This document shows positions 55,632 through 64,000 of a DNA stretch of 64,000 bases, piece by piece. Positions within the stretch are counted from its first letter, which is position 1. Every line of letters begins with the position of its first letter. Under the pieces are notes generated by a model that saw only the letters and a program-made list of their open reading frames with translations, did not search any database and had not been told where the DNA came from. The stretch spans positions 62,001-126,000 of the forward strand of contig NZ_LQPC01000031.1 of NCBI RefSeq assembly GCF_002101705.1, in the 5' to 3' direction. Both the position numbers and the translations under genes were made by a program. This stretch comes from Mycolicibacterium iranicum (GTDB taxonomy: Bacteria; Actinomycetota; Actinomycetes; Mycobacteriales; Mycobacteriaceae).

Positions 55632-57056
55632 TTAGAAGGGCGGCGGTTCGTAGATCTCGGCCAGCCAGGCCTGATGCTGCCGTTCCTTTTCCGCGTTGAT
55701 TTCGATCCGCTTTTGGCGTTCTCGTCGGATCCGGGACGCCCGGTCCTGTTCGCGGGTTCGCTTGCGTCGCGGCATCATCGCGGACTTATCGGGCGACTCC
55801 TCCGGGGCGTCCGCCTTGGGTAACGTCGCGGTCGGGGCTGCCAGCGCGGGGAACAGCATCCCGCCCGCGGAGTCTGTGACGTAGACGTGGCCCGTCGGAG
55901 CGGTCAAAACAACAGTGCCATCCGGATATTGCTCGTCACGCCAGCCGTTCGGACCGGTGTAGAACGTCTTGATCAAATGATGTGTGCGGCAGTAATGCTT
56001 GGTGGCCGAGGCATGAGTGACGCCGAACGGCCACGGCGTCGTATGGTCGACATCGCATTTCTCGACGGGCGCGTCGCACCCTGGGAAACGGCATGTCAGA
56101 TCACGCCAACGCAGGTAATCAGACAGCCTCGCAGACGGCCGATATCCGCTTTCCGGTTCTGCTCCGGGCTGCTGAACCGGCTTGAGCTTGGCCGTCTTTG
56201 CGGCCTTTCGGACTTCGTCGGCCGGCAGGATCCCCATTCCGGACATGTAGCCCGGGTGGTCGGATGCGCCGTCAAGGGTCGCTTGCTCAGCAAGGATATG
56301 GATAACCACCTGGCCGGCGGAGTCGCGTAGCGTCGTCGCCGGGCAATCGTCGGCGCCGCACTGGCAGGTCAGGCTCGTCTCCCAGCGGCCCATGGCGCCA
56401 CACGCATCTGCCCGCAGCTGGTTTTCGGTTCTCGGATCGTTGGCGCAGACCGTAGCGATCAGGGTCTTGAGTCGTTGGTCGAATGCCGCGGCGTCTTCTG
56501 CATTGAGCACGCCGCCGGCATATGCCATGCCGGGCGTAGCGGGTTCGACGTCGAAATAGCGATTGTCCTTGGCGATCGGTGGCACTCGCACACCGGCAGG
56601 ATCGAATTTGGCCACCCACTGGTCCAGCCGATCTTTGAGCACCTTGTCCGACAACCGCATCCACCTGGCGAGTTTCGGCGCCAATGCCTCGTCCAAATCC
56701 GCAATGACGTCGTCCTCGACATTGTCTGTGCACGTCAGCGTCGTCTTCACCATGCGGAAATCGATGTCGCCGCGACGGAATGCCTCCACAACTCGCGGGA
56801 GTCGCTGCTGCAACGCCACGGCCATACGCACCTGACTTGCCGCCCGCCCTCTGCTGATGTTCTGGGCCGCAGAGACTTCCGCTCCGACGGCCTCGAACAC
56901 ATCGGTACGCCACAAACCCGCTTCGAGGTACGTCTGCTTGCGTATCGCATAAAGCCGAGCAATTGCGGCGAGTCGCTCTGCAATCGCCCGCGCCTCGCAA
57001 CGAGCGGCGAACGTCATCGCGTTCACCGCATCAACTGCATCGGCCGAATCGAACAT
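55632..57056 (-). CDS. DUF222-HNH endonuclease-like protein (13E12 repeat family)
   Basis: A 474-residue protein of the mycobacterial 13E12 group. An N-terminal DUF222 helical domain (FDSADAVDAVNAM to about residue 260) is followed by a C-terminal HNH nuclease motif, CRFPGCDAPVEKCDVDHTTP then ATKHYCRTHHLIKTFYTGPN. The tail is basic (PRRKRTREQDRASRIRRER), suited to DNA binding. I chose the ATG at 57056, 7 bases behind TAAAGT; codons further upstream have no similarity. Members of this family occur in multiple genomic copies and several are DNA-damage inducible. A promoter motif close to the damage consensus precedes it here. Confidence 0.92.
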   Translation of the reverse strand: MFDSADAVDAVNAMTFAARCEARAIAERLAAIARLYAIRKQTYLEAGLWRTDVFEAVGAEVSAAQNISRGRAASQVRMAVALQQRLPRVVEAFRRGDIDFRMVKTTLTCTDNVEDDVIADLDEALAPKLARWMRLSDKVLKDRLDQWVAKFDPAGVRVPPIAKDNRYFDVEPATPGMAYAGGVLNAEDAAAFDQRLKTLIATVCANDPRTENQLRADACGAMGRWETSLTCQCGADDCPATTLRDSAGQVVIHILAEQATLDGASDHPGYMSGMGILPADEVRKAAKTAKLKPVQQPGAEPESGYRPSARLSDYLRWRDLTCRFPGCDAPVEKCDVDHTTPWPFGVTHASATKHYCRTHHLIKTFYTGPNGWRDEQYPDGTVVLTAPTGHVYVTDSAGGMLFPALAAPTATLPKADAPEESPDKSAMMPRRKRTREQDRASRIRRERQKRIEINAEKERQHQAWLAEIYEPPPF

Positions 57057-57063
57057 ATGTGCT

Positions 57064-57086
57064 ACTTTACCGGGTGCGGGTGACAA
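57064..57086 (-). promoter_or_regulatory. RecA-NDp-like promoter variant of the DUF222-HNH gene
   Basis: On the reverse strand TTGTCACCC (57078-57086), 8 bases, then TAAAGT (57064-57069). The first six bases and the spacing match TTGTCRGTG-N8-TANNNT, but the G of the TGTCRG core is C. Confidence 0.45.
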
Positions 57087-57173
57087 GTCGGTGCGGCAAT
57101 TCCGAGGCTCAGCTGGGGTTTCTTTCACGGCGAACGTCTCTGCCCGACACCATCCCGGTGACAGACTGGCCGC

Positions 57174-57968
57174 ATGGCGTCCGCAAGATCTCCCCTGGTG
57201 CTTATGCACGGCGTCCTCATGTCCGGGAACGCTTGGCAGGACGTGGTGCCCCTTCTTTCCGACCGCCACCAGGTGCACCCGGTAACTACTGCCGGCCACC
57301 GCGGGGGGCCAGCCCTGCAGCGATCCCCAGCCACGGTCGAGGACCTCGTTGATGCCGTAGAGCATTACCTGGATGAGCACGGACTCGAACGGCCGCATGT
57401 GGTCGGCCTGTCCCTGGGCGGCTGGATGGCTATCGAGCTGGCACGACGTGGCCGCGCGGCCACAGTGTGTGCGTTGGCGCCGGCGGGCTTCTGGTCGCCT
57501 GGAGACAGGGCACAGGCTCATGTGCTGAACGAGATCCATAAGTTCGTGGCAATGGGACGACTCGCCCGTCCCACTCGACCTTTAGTGGCGCTGGCAATGA
57601 AATCGGCAATTGTGCGTCGCGTCGGCTTTCGCAAGGCCGCCCAGCACGGGGATCGGCTCTCTGCAGCGAAAAGCATTGAGGCAGTCGACGATATCTCCGC
57701 ATGCACCCTGAACGTCGACGACATTCTCGGTTCAGATCTCTACCTCGCACCGCTGGATCCGGTGCCATGTCCGGTGACCATCGCTTGGTCGGGCAGCGAT
57801 GCGATCATCCCGGTTCCCATGTGCGACCCGATCGCCCGGGAACGGCTGCCCCAGGCGTCGTTCACGACGCTGCCCGGCGTCGGACACGTCCCGATGATCG
57901 ACAATCCCGAGCTGGTGGCTCGAACAATTCTGGCCGTTACGGCCGCGGGTAGTTCGGGCACGCTCTGA
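57174..57968 (+). CDS. Alpha/beta hydrolase
   Basis: A 264-residue enzyme with oxyanion motif LVLMHGVLMSGNAWQD, nucleophile elbow VVGLSLGGWMAIELARRG (Ser at about residue 84), an Asp in IAWSGSDAIIPV and the His in LPGVGHVPMIDNPE. These complete the catalytic triad. The substrate is not apparent. The ATG lies 6 bases after CAGACT, indicating a leaderless message. It is divergent from the DUF222 gene and converges with lgt, 6 bases from the lgt stop. Confidence 0.92.
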   Translation: MASARSPLVLMHGVLMSGNAWQDVVPLLSDRHQVHPVTTAGHRGGPALQRSPATVEDLVDAVEHYLDEHGLERPHVVGLSLGGWMAIELARRGRAATVCALAPAGFWSPGDRAQAHVLNEIHKFVAMGRLARPTRPLVALAMKSAIVRRVGFRKAAQHGDRLSAAKSIEAVDDISACTLNVDDILGSDLYLAPLDPVPCPVTIAWSGSDAIIPVPMCDPIARERLPQASFTTLPGVGHVPMIDNPELVARTILAVTAAGSSGTL

Positions 57969-57974
57969 CGGGGG

Positions 57975-60299
57975 TCAGCGGTTCCTTCGCCGACGGAGCC
58001 ATTGACGAACTCGACCGCCGGATTCGAATTGTGTTCGGGCGTCGGACGATTCGGTGATGATCGAATAGGGAGACTTTTCAGCGTCTGATGCCACGGCGCT
58101 TTCGGGTTCGCCATCGACCACAGTCTCAGCCGAATCGGGAACCTCTGACTTGTCCCCATCGGCCTCAGTCAATGACTCAGCATCAAGCTCAGCAGCCAAC
58201 TCCTCAACAGCCGCCTCACCGTCAACCGCAACCTCATGAGCTTCCGTCGCCTCGGCAACCGCCTCAGCCACCTCATCACCCTCGACCGAACCCAAACCCT
58301 CGGCCTCGGTCACCGAACCAGCATCACCCTCAGGAACTTCGGCGGCGGCACACTCATCAGACTCAGCAGCGAGCTCCTCAGCCACGGCCTCATCCTCAAC
58401 CGCCACCTCATGAGCTTCCGGCGCCTCGGCAACCGCCTCAGCCACCTCATCACCCTCAACCGAACCCAAACCCTCAGCCTCGGTCACCGAACCAGCATCA
58501 CCCTCAGGAACTTCGGCGGCGGCACTCTCATCAGACTCAGCAGCGAGCTCCTCAGCCACGACCTCATCCTCAACCGCTACCTCATGAGCTTCCGGCGCTT
58601 CGGCAACCGCCTCAGCCACCTCATCACCCTCAACCGAACCCAAACCCTCAGCCTCGGTCACCGAACCAGCATCACCCTCAGGAACTTCGGCGGCGGCACT
58701 CTCATCAGACTCAGCATCAAGCTCGGCAGCCAACTCCTCAGCAGCCGCCTCGCCCTCAACCGCAACCTCATGAGCTTCCGGCGCCTCGGCAACCGCCTCA
58801 GCCACCTCAACACCCTCAACCGAACCCAAACCCTCGGAATCAACGTCGGTCACCGCAGCCGCATCAACCTCACCGACCTCGGCAGCGGGCTCAGCATCAA
58901 GCTCAGCAGCCTCAGCAGCGAGCTCCTCAGCCACGGCCTCACCCTCAACCGCCACCTCATGAGCATCCGGCGCCTCGGCAACCGCCTCAGCCACCTCATC
59001 ACCCTCGACCAAACCCAAACCCTCAGGCGCGGCGGGCTCGTCACTGGTCACGGCCTGACCGGCGGCAGCGGCACCCTCGGTAGCTTCGACCGCCTCATCG
59101 CCCTCGATAGCTCCGAGACCACCGGCCTCCTCGGGAACTGGCGGTGCCACGACATCACCGTCGCCCTCGGCTGCCTCCTCGACCGCGTCTTCATCCGCCA
59201 CGTCGAGTTCCGCGGCCAGAGCTTCCGCCTCAGCGGCGCCATCGACTGCAACGTCGTGAGCCGCCGCCGCGCCCTCGGTCGCCTCGACGGCCTCGTCACC
59301 CTCGACCGCCCCGAGTCCGCCAGGTCGACGCTCAGAGTCGTCTTCTTGACCGGCCACGGTCGCGGCGGCAACGACTCCCGTTGCGGAGGCCATCGCGACA
59401 TCCTTGGCGAGCTCCTCGACGTCCGATTCGGCGTCCTGCTTGCCCCGCAGCGTCTCGGGCGCCTCGCGGCCCTTCGGCGCCACCATGATGTAGACAACCG
59501 CGGCGATGAAGACGAACGTCGACGTGAAGGTGTTGATCCGGATGCCGGCGAGGAGCGTGGCGGTGTCGCTGCGCATCAGCTCGACCCAGAACCGCCCGAC
59601 GCAGTATCCCGCGACATACAGCGCGAACAGGCGGCCATGTCCGATCTTGAATCGCCGGTCGACGAGGATCAGCACCGCGAAAACCAGCAGGTTCCACAGC
59701 AACTCGTAGAGAAAGGTCGGATGCACGACCTTGACCAGCACACCGTTGGACACACCGTTCAGCGAGTCGGACAGACCCGCCGAGTTCACCCGCTCGTAAA
59801 TCTCCAGACCCCAGGGCAGGGTGGTCTCCCGCCCGTACAGCTCCTGGTTGAAGTAGTTGCCCAGACGTCCGATCGCCTGGGCCAGAACGATTCCCGGCGC
59901 GATCGCATCTCCGAAGGCGGGCAGCGGTATCCCCCGCCGCCGGCATGCGATCCACGCACCGACACCGCCGAGCGCCACCGCGCCCCAGATTCCGAGCCCG
60001 CCGTCCCAAATCCGCAGGGCCGCAGCCGGGCCCGCGCCGTTCTCACCGAAGTAGGTCGGCCAGTCCGTCATGACGTGGTAGAGCCGTCCGCCGATGAGAC
60101 CGAACGGCACCGCCCACAGCGCCACGTCGTAGATGACTCCCGGTTCGCCGCCCCTGGCCACCCACCGCCGATCGCCGATCACCAGCGCGGCAACAATGCC
60201 CACGATGATGAACAGCGCGTACGCGCGCAGCGGGAACGGTCCGAGGTGCCACACACCCTGAGCGGGACTCGGGATGGAGGCCAGTACCGTCGTCGTCAC
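57975..60299 (-). CDS. lgt: Prolipoprotein diacylglyceryl transferase with a giant repetitive acidic tail
   Basis: Lgt adds diacylglycerol to the lipobox cysteine of lipoproteins. Residues 1 to about 275 are a complete enzyme: seven membrane helices, IGGRLYHVMTDW, and the Lgt signature AIGRLGNYFNQELYGRE. The remaining 500 residues are an Asp/Glu/Ala/Val-rich extension. Within it at least five units of 58-63 residues recur, each with GLGSVEGDEVAEAVAEAPEA or a close variant, plus two diverged ones. The tail should be cytoplasmic. Mycobacterial Lgt is known to carry an extension (about 468 residues total in M. tuberculosis), but 774 is extreme. The GTG start overlaps the trpA stop (GTGA), so it is in the trp transcript. 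Confidence 0.95.
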   Translation of the reverse strand: MTTTVLASIPSPAQGVWHLGPFPLRAYALFIIVGIVAALVIGDRRWVARGGEPGVIYDVALWAVPFGLIGGRLYHVMTDWPTYFGENGAGPAAALRIWDGGLGIWGAVALGGVGAWIACRRRGIPLPAFGDAIAPGIVLAQAIGRLGNYFNQELYGRETTLPWGLEIYERVNSAGLSDSLNGVSNGVLVKVVHPTFLYELLWNLLVFAVLILVDRRFKIGHGRLFALYVAGYCVGRFWVELMRSDTATLLAGIRINTFTSTFVFIAAVVYIMVAPKGREAPETLRGKQDAESDVEELAKDVAMASATGVVAAATVAGQEDDSERRPGGLGAVEGDEAVEATEGAAAAHDVAVDGAAEAEALAAELDVADEDAVEEAAEGDGDVVAPPVPEEAGGLGAIEGDEAVEATEGAAAAGQAVTSDEPAAPEGLGLVEGDEVAEAVAEAPDAHEVAVEGEAVAEELAAEAAELDAEPAAEVGEVDAAAVTDVDSEGLGSVEGVEVAEAVAEAPEAHEVAVEGEAAAEELAAELDAESDESAAAEVPEGDAGSVTEAEGLGSVEGDEVAEAVAEAPEAHEVAVEDEVVAEELAAESDESAAAEVPEGDAGSVTEAEGLGSVEGDEVAEAVAEAPEAHEVAVEDEAVAEELAAESDECAAAEVPEGDAGSVTEAEGLGSVEGDEVAEAVAEATEAHEVAVDGEAAVEELAAELDAESLTEADGDKSEVPDSAETVVDGEPESAVASDAEKSPYSIITESSDARTQFESGGRVRQWLRRRRNR
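58150..59325 (-). repeat. Tandem coding repeat in lgt
   Basis: The anchor CGAACCCAAACCCTC (coding for EGLGSV on the reverse strand) starts at 58287, 58461, 58635 and 58821, with a variant at 59010. The unit lengths are 174, 174, 186 and 189 bp, all multiples of three. The first two spacings join nearly identical copies. Diverged copies extend to about 59325. Confidence 0.9.
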
Positions 60300-61080
60300 G
60301 CAGTGATCCTCTGCCGTACGCCGTCTGCGAGTTCTTCTGTCAGCGAGCGCACCGCGGGGATGCCCTCCTTCAACGCCGATACGAGTGCCGAACCGACGAT
60401 CACGCCGTCGGCGTAGGCGCCGATCTCGGCCGCTTGTTCACGCGAGCGGACGCCGAGGCCGACACCCACGGGGATGTCCGATATCGCCTTGACCCGGCTG
60501 ACCAGTTCCGGCGCCGCATTCGACACCGCGTCACGCGCACCGGTGACACCCATCGTGGATGCCGCATAGATGAATCCTCTAGAGGCCTGGACGGTCGCAG
60601 CCAGACGTTCGGGAGTCGAGGACGGCGCGACAAGGAAGATCCTGTCCAGATCGTGGGCGTCGGAGACCGACACCCAGTCATCGGCCTCGTCGGGGATCAG
60701 GTCGGGCGTGATGAGCCCGAGCCCGCCTGCCGATGCCAGGTCACGAGCGAACGAGTCGATCCCCTTGCGCAGCACGGGGTTCCAATAGGTCATCACGACG
60801 GCATGGCCGCCGGCGTTGCTGATCGCCTCGACCGCGCGGAATGCGTCGTGCACCCGCACGCCGCCGCGCAGCGCCACCTCGGTGGCCGCCGCGATAACAG
60901 GCCCGTCCATACCCGGGTCCGAGTACGCAATGCCGACCTCGACGATGTCGCAGCCCGCCTCGACCAGCGCGACCATCGCCTCAATGGACGATTCGACGTC
61001 GGGAAACCCGGTCGGTAGATAGCCGATCAGCGCGGCACGGCCCTCGGCTCGGCAGGCTTCGAACAATCCGGCGAGCCTGC

Positions 61081-61084
<4 letters not shown>
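60296..61084 (-). CDS. trpA: Tryptophan synthase alpha subunit
   Basis: TrpA cleaves indole-3-glycerol phosphate to indole, which is channelled to TrpB. The 262-residue TIM barrel has the catalytic Glu in [17 protein letters not shown] (with the second acid, Asp, further along the same motif), [29 protein letters not shown] and the phosphate-binding [20 protein letters not shown]. The ATG at 61084 overlaps the trpB stop (ATGA). The frame's upstream extension lies inside trpB. Confidence 0.96.
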
Positions 61085-62343
<1,259 letters not shown>

Positions 62344-63162
62344 TTAACGGGCGGGTTTCGGGCACGACGGGTGCGCACCGGCGGTGACGAGATCAGCAAC
62401 AGCGCTGCGCGGATCACCGCTGGTAACCAGGCCTTCACCGACAAGAACACCGTCGGCTCCGGCGCCGGCGTAGGCGAGCAGGTCCGCTGTCCCCCGCACA
62501 CCCGACTCCGCGATCTTGATGACCTTGCTCGGCAGGCCCGGCGCAATCCGCGCGAAGCAGTCCCTGTCGACCTCAAGCGTCTTCAGGTTGCGAGCGTTCA
62601 CGCCGATCAGCGAGGCTCCGGCCTGCAAGGCTCTGTCGGCCTCTTCCTCGGTGTGCACCTCGACCAGAGCGGTCATGCCCAGCGACTCCGTGCGCTCGAG
62701 AAGCGACTCCAGCGCGGGCTGCTCAAGCGCGGCCACGATCAACAGCAGCAGATCGGCTCCGTGGGCACGGGCTTCGTGAATCTGGTAGGGCCGCACGATG
62801 AAGTCCTTGCGCAGCACCGGAATCGATACGGCCGCACGGACCGCGTCGAGGTCGTCGAGCGAGCCGTTGAACCGGCGCTGCTCGGTCAGCACGCTGATGA
62901 CACGGGCGCCGCCGTCCTCATAGGCGCGGGCGAGCTCGGCCGGGTCCGCGATCGAGGCCAACTCTCCCCGCGACGGGCTGGCACGCTTGACCTCGGCGAT
63001 CACCGCGATGCCCGGCGCACGTAGTGCGGCCATGACATCGAGTGGCGCCGGTGCGCGCTGAGCTAGTTCCTTGACCTCTGAGAGGCTGACGACGGCCTCG
63101 CGGGCGGCAACATCAGCACGGACTCCCTCGAGGATGGAGTCGAGCACGTTAGCCGAACCCAT
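62344..63162 (-). CDS. trpC: Indole-3-glycerol-phosphate synthase
   Basis: TrpC closes the indole ring. The 272-residue TIM barrel starts [20 protein letters not shown] and shows [20 protein letters not shown] (catalytic Lys), [40 protein letters not shown] and [14 protein letters not shown]. The ATG at 63162 fits the family start; the frame opens further up at 63228 without similarity. It lies in the trp operon after the small membrane-protein gene. Confidence 0.96.
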   Translation of the reverse strand: MGSANVLDSILEGVRADVAAREAVVSLSEVKELAQRAPAPLDVMAALRAPGIAVIAEVKRASPSRGELASIADPAELARAYEDGGARVISVLTEQRRFNGSLDDLDAVRAAVSIPVLRKDFIVRPYQIHEARAHGADLLLLIVAALEQPALESLLERTESLGMTALVEVHTEEEADRALQAGASLIGVNARNLKTLEVDRDCFARIAPGLPSKVIKIAESGVRGTADLLAYAGAGADGVLVGEGLVTSGDPRSAVADLVTAGAHPSCPKPAR

Positions 63163-63234
63163 AGACGTCGTTTCCCTTTCCCTGACGGCCATTCGATTCT
63201 TAGTGAAGGGTAGTCGCCACGACGGCATGGTCTG

Positions 63235-63828
63235 TCACCGGCCCTTGTTGTCGGGATTGACCGGGTCCTGGGTGGGATCGGAACCCTCGTCGAGGGCGTC
63301 CCAGATCATCCTCTCCGACATGGCCGCTGCAGGCGCGTCGGGTGCGACGGTCGGCCGTCGCGCGTATCGGGTGGTCTCGGCCCGGCCGCGGGCGGCCGAC
63401 CGCATCAGCAGCACCGCGCCGAGCAGTGACAGCGCGGCGGCGACCAGCGTCACGACCGCCCCGACGTAGAACCTCTGGGTGTCGATCAGGTCTGCTACCG
63501 GCACCTCCGCCAGGCGGGCCGCGCGCACCGCGACGTCGTCGACCACCCACAGACTGATTGCCAAATAGCCCATGCCGGCGCTCGCAGCGGCGATCAGCAC
63601 CGCCAGCACCCGCAGGGGCCAACCACGCACGGCCAGCGCGGCGACCGCGGCGGCGAGCACGAGCAGCGCCAGCGGGACCAGAGCCGTCGACCACGTCGCC
63701 CCCGAGAGTGCGGCGGTCTTGGGTTGCCCGAGTCCGTCGAACGAGCTGATCTGCACCCAGGTGAACCGCGACGCCGCCCAGAGGCCCGCCGCGGCAAGAA
63801 CCAGAATCAGTTGCGCGGCGCGGATCAC
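63235..63828 (-). CDS. Trp-operon-associated membrane protein (Trp_oprn_chp family)
   Basis: A 197-residue protein with four membrane helices. The first ([19 protein letters not shown]) leads to [20 protein letters not shown], an extracytoplasmic loop typical of this actinobacterial family found between trpE and trpC. The cytoplasmic tail contains [20 protein letters not shown], another conserved feature. The role is unknown. The GTG overlaps the trpE stop (GTGA). By position it is the Rv1610 counterpart. Confidence 0.92.
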   Translation of the reverse strand: MIRAAQLILVLAAAGLWAASRFTWVQISSFDGLGQPKTAALSGATWSTALVPLALLVLAAAVAALAVRGWPLRVLAVLIAAASAGMGYLAISLWVVDDVAVRAARLAEVPVADLIDTQRFYVGAVVTLVAAALSLLGAVLLMRSAARGRAETTRYARRPTVAPDAPAAAMSERMIWDALDEGSDPTQDPVNPDNKGR

Positions 63829-64000
63829 GGCTCGCTCAGCGTCTCGGCCGCCGCGATAGCGGCCAACACGGCCCGGGCCTTGTTCGCGGATTCGGTGTAC
63901 TCGTAGGGGCCGTTCGAATCGGCCACGACCCCACCGCCGGCCTGCACGTAGGCCGTTCCGTTGCGCATGAGCGCGGTACGGATCGCGATGGCGAAATCGG
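63825..64000 (-). CDS. trpE: Anthranilate synthase component I (partial, C-terminal end)
   Basis: The reverse strand encodes 57 residues ending in a TGA at 63825-63827: [40 protein letters not shown], then [16 protein letters not shown]. This is the C-terminal chorismate-binding region of TrpE, including the QAGGG-VADS motif of the active site. The rest lies beyond the window. It is the first of the trp genes seen here and is coupled to the membrane-protein gene by a 4-base overlap. Confidence 0.95.
   Translation of the reverse strand, partial: DFAIAIRTALMRNGTAYVQAGGGVVADSNGPYEYTESANKARAVLAAIAAAETLSEP

Noticed and set aside
55632..57056. Mobile intron or transposase (HNH nuclease)
   Set aside because: The DUF222-HNH architecture is the mycobacterial 13E12 family; no inverted ends, target duplications or integrase-like domain are visible.
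58150..59325. CRISPR array suggested by regular repeats
   Set aside because: Repeats are contiguous 174-189 bp coding units in one protein, without unique spacers, leader or cas genes.
58236..60416. 726-codon open frame on the plus strand opposite lgt
   Set aside because: It is the mirror of the lgt repeats and core; codon bias of the real gene keeps the antisense frame open. lgt has the catalytic motifs and operon context.

Overview
The window is chromosomal DNA of a high-GC actinobacterium, almost certainly a fast-growing Mycobacterium (Mycolicibacterium). From memory, the gene order uvrA / MBL hydrolase / Usp / MFS / uvrB / DUF402 / coaE-GrpB / rpsA / polA / DUF35-thiolase pair / pdtaR / cya / cydABDC / tesB / pyk / DUF2752-TM2 / lgt / trpABC-trpE follows the M. 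tuberculosis Rv1640-Rv1609 segment (Rv1638 uvrA, Rv1629 polA, Rv1626 pdtaR, Rv1623c cydA, Rv1609 trpE). A dps gene beside the cyclase and gltBD next to pyk recall M. smegmatis rather than M. tuberculosis. I saw no insertion sequence, prophage, integrase or CRISPR array. It is mainly a core-genome segment with some accessory genes.

Layout. Positions 1-4.0 kb: partial GNAT acetyltransferase, uvrA, a metallo-hydrolase. 4.0-9.2 kb: class I aldolase, universal stress protein, a 0.6 kb stretch without a convincing gene, cutinase, paired SMR efflux genes, tRNA-Cys, MFS exporter. 9.2-19.4 kb: uvrB, DUF402, a secreted protein, coaE fused to a GrpB domain, rpsA, a PrsW-type membrane protease, polA. 19.4-24.0 kb: LysR regulator divergent from an esterase-like hydrolase, two small coupled genes, a DUF35-thiolase pair behind a KstR-like operator, and a DUF167 gene flanked by an inverted repeat pair. 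24.0-29.1 kb: a complete branched-chain amino-acid (Liv) ABC operon. 29.3-36.7 kb: pdtaR, an unusual tRNA-Leu(CAA), a small membrane protein, a frameshifted nitrilase, adenylate cyclase, Dps, a DUF2339 membrane protein, a NarL-type two-component pair. 36.7-46.3 kb: glutamate/glutamine-type ABC importer, HdeD-like protein, cydABDC (cytochrome bd), a DUF4190 protein. 46.3-64 kb: tesB, pyk, gltD-gltB, DUF2752/TM2 proteins, a DUF222-HNH (13E12-family) gene, a hydrolase, lgt with a very long repetitive tail, and trpA-trpB-trpC-(membrane protein)-trpE read toward the left.

How it works together. The most coherent signal is regulatory. uvrA, uvrB and polA all carry the spaced motif TGTCRG...N8...TANNNT expected of RecA-independent (PafBC-type) DNA-damage promoters, and the DUF222-HNH gene has a close variant. 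Many monocistronic genes here start 6-7 nt after a TANNNT box, the arrangement of leaderless mycobacterial mRNAs; one (DUF402) then begins with ATT. Further candidate operators are a T-N11-A pair between lysR and its divergent hydrolase, a KstR box before the DUF35-thiolase pair, a FurA-like palindrome over the dps start site, and a palindrome over the cydA -10. Structural oddities include a CydC ATPase with a shortened region after Walker A, an Lgt of 774 residues with tandem 58-63-residue acidic repeats, and a frameshift in a nitrilase. All family assignments rest on reading the sequence and on memory; no database search was run.
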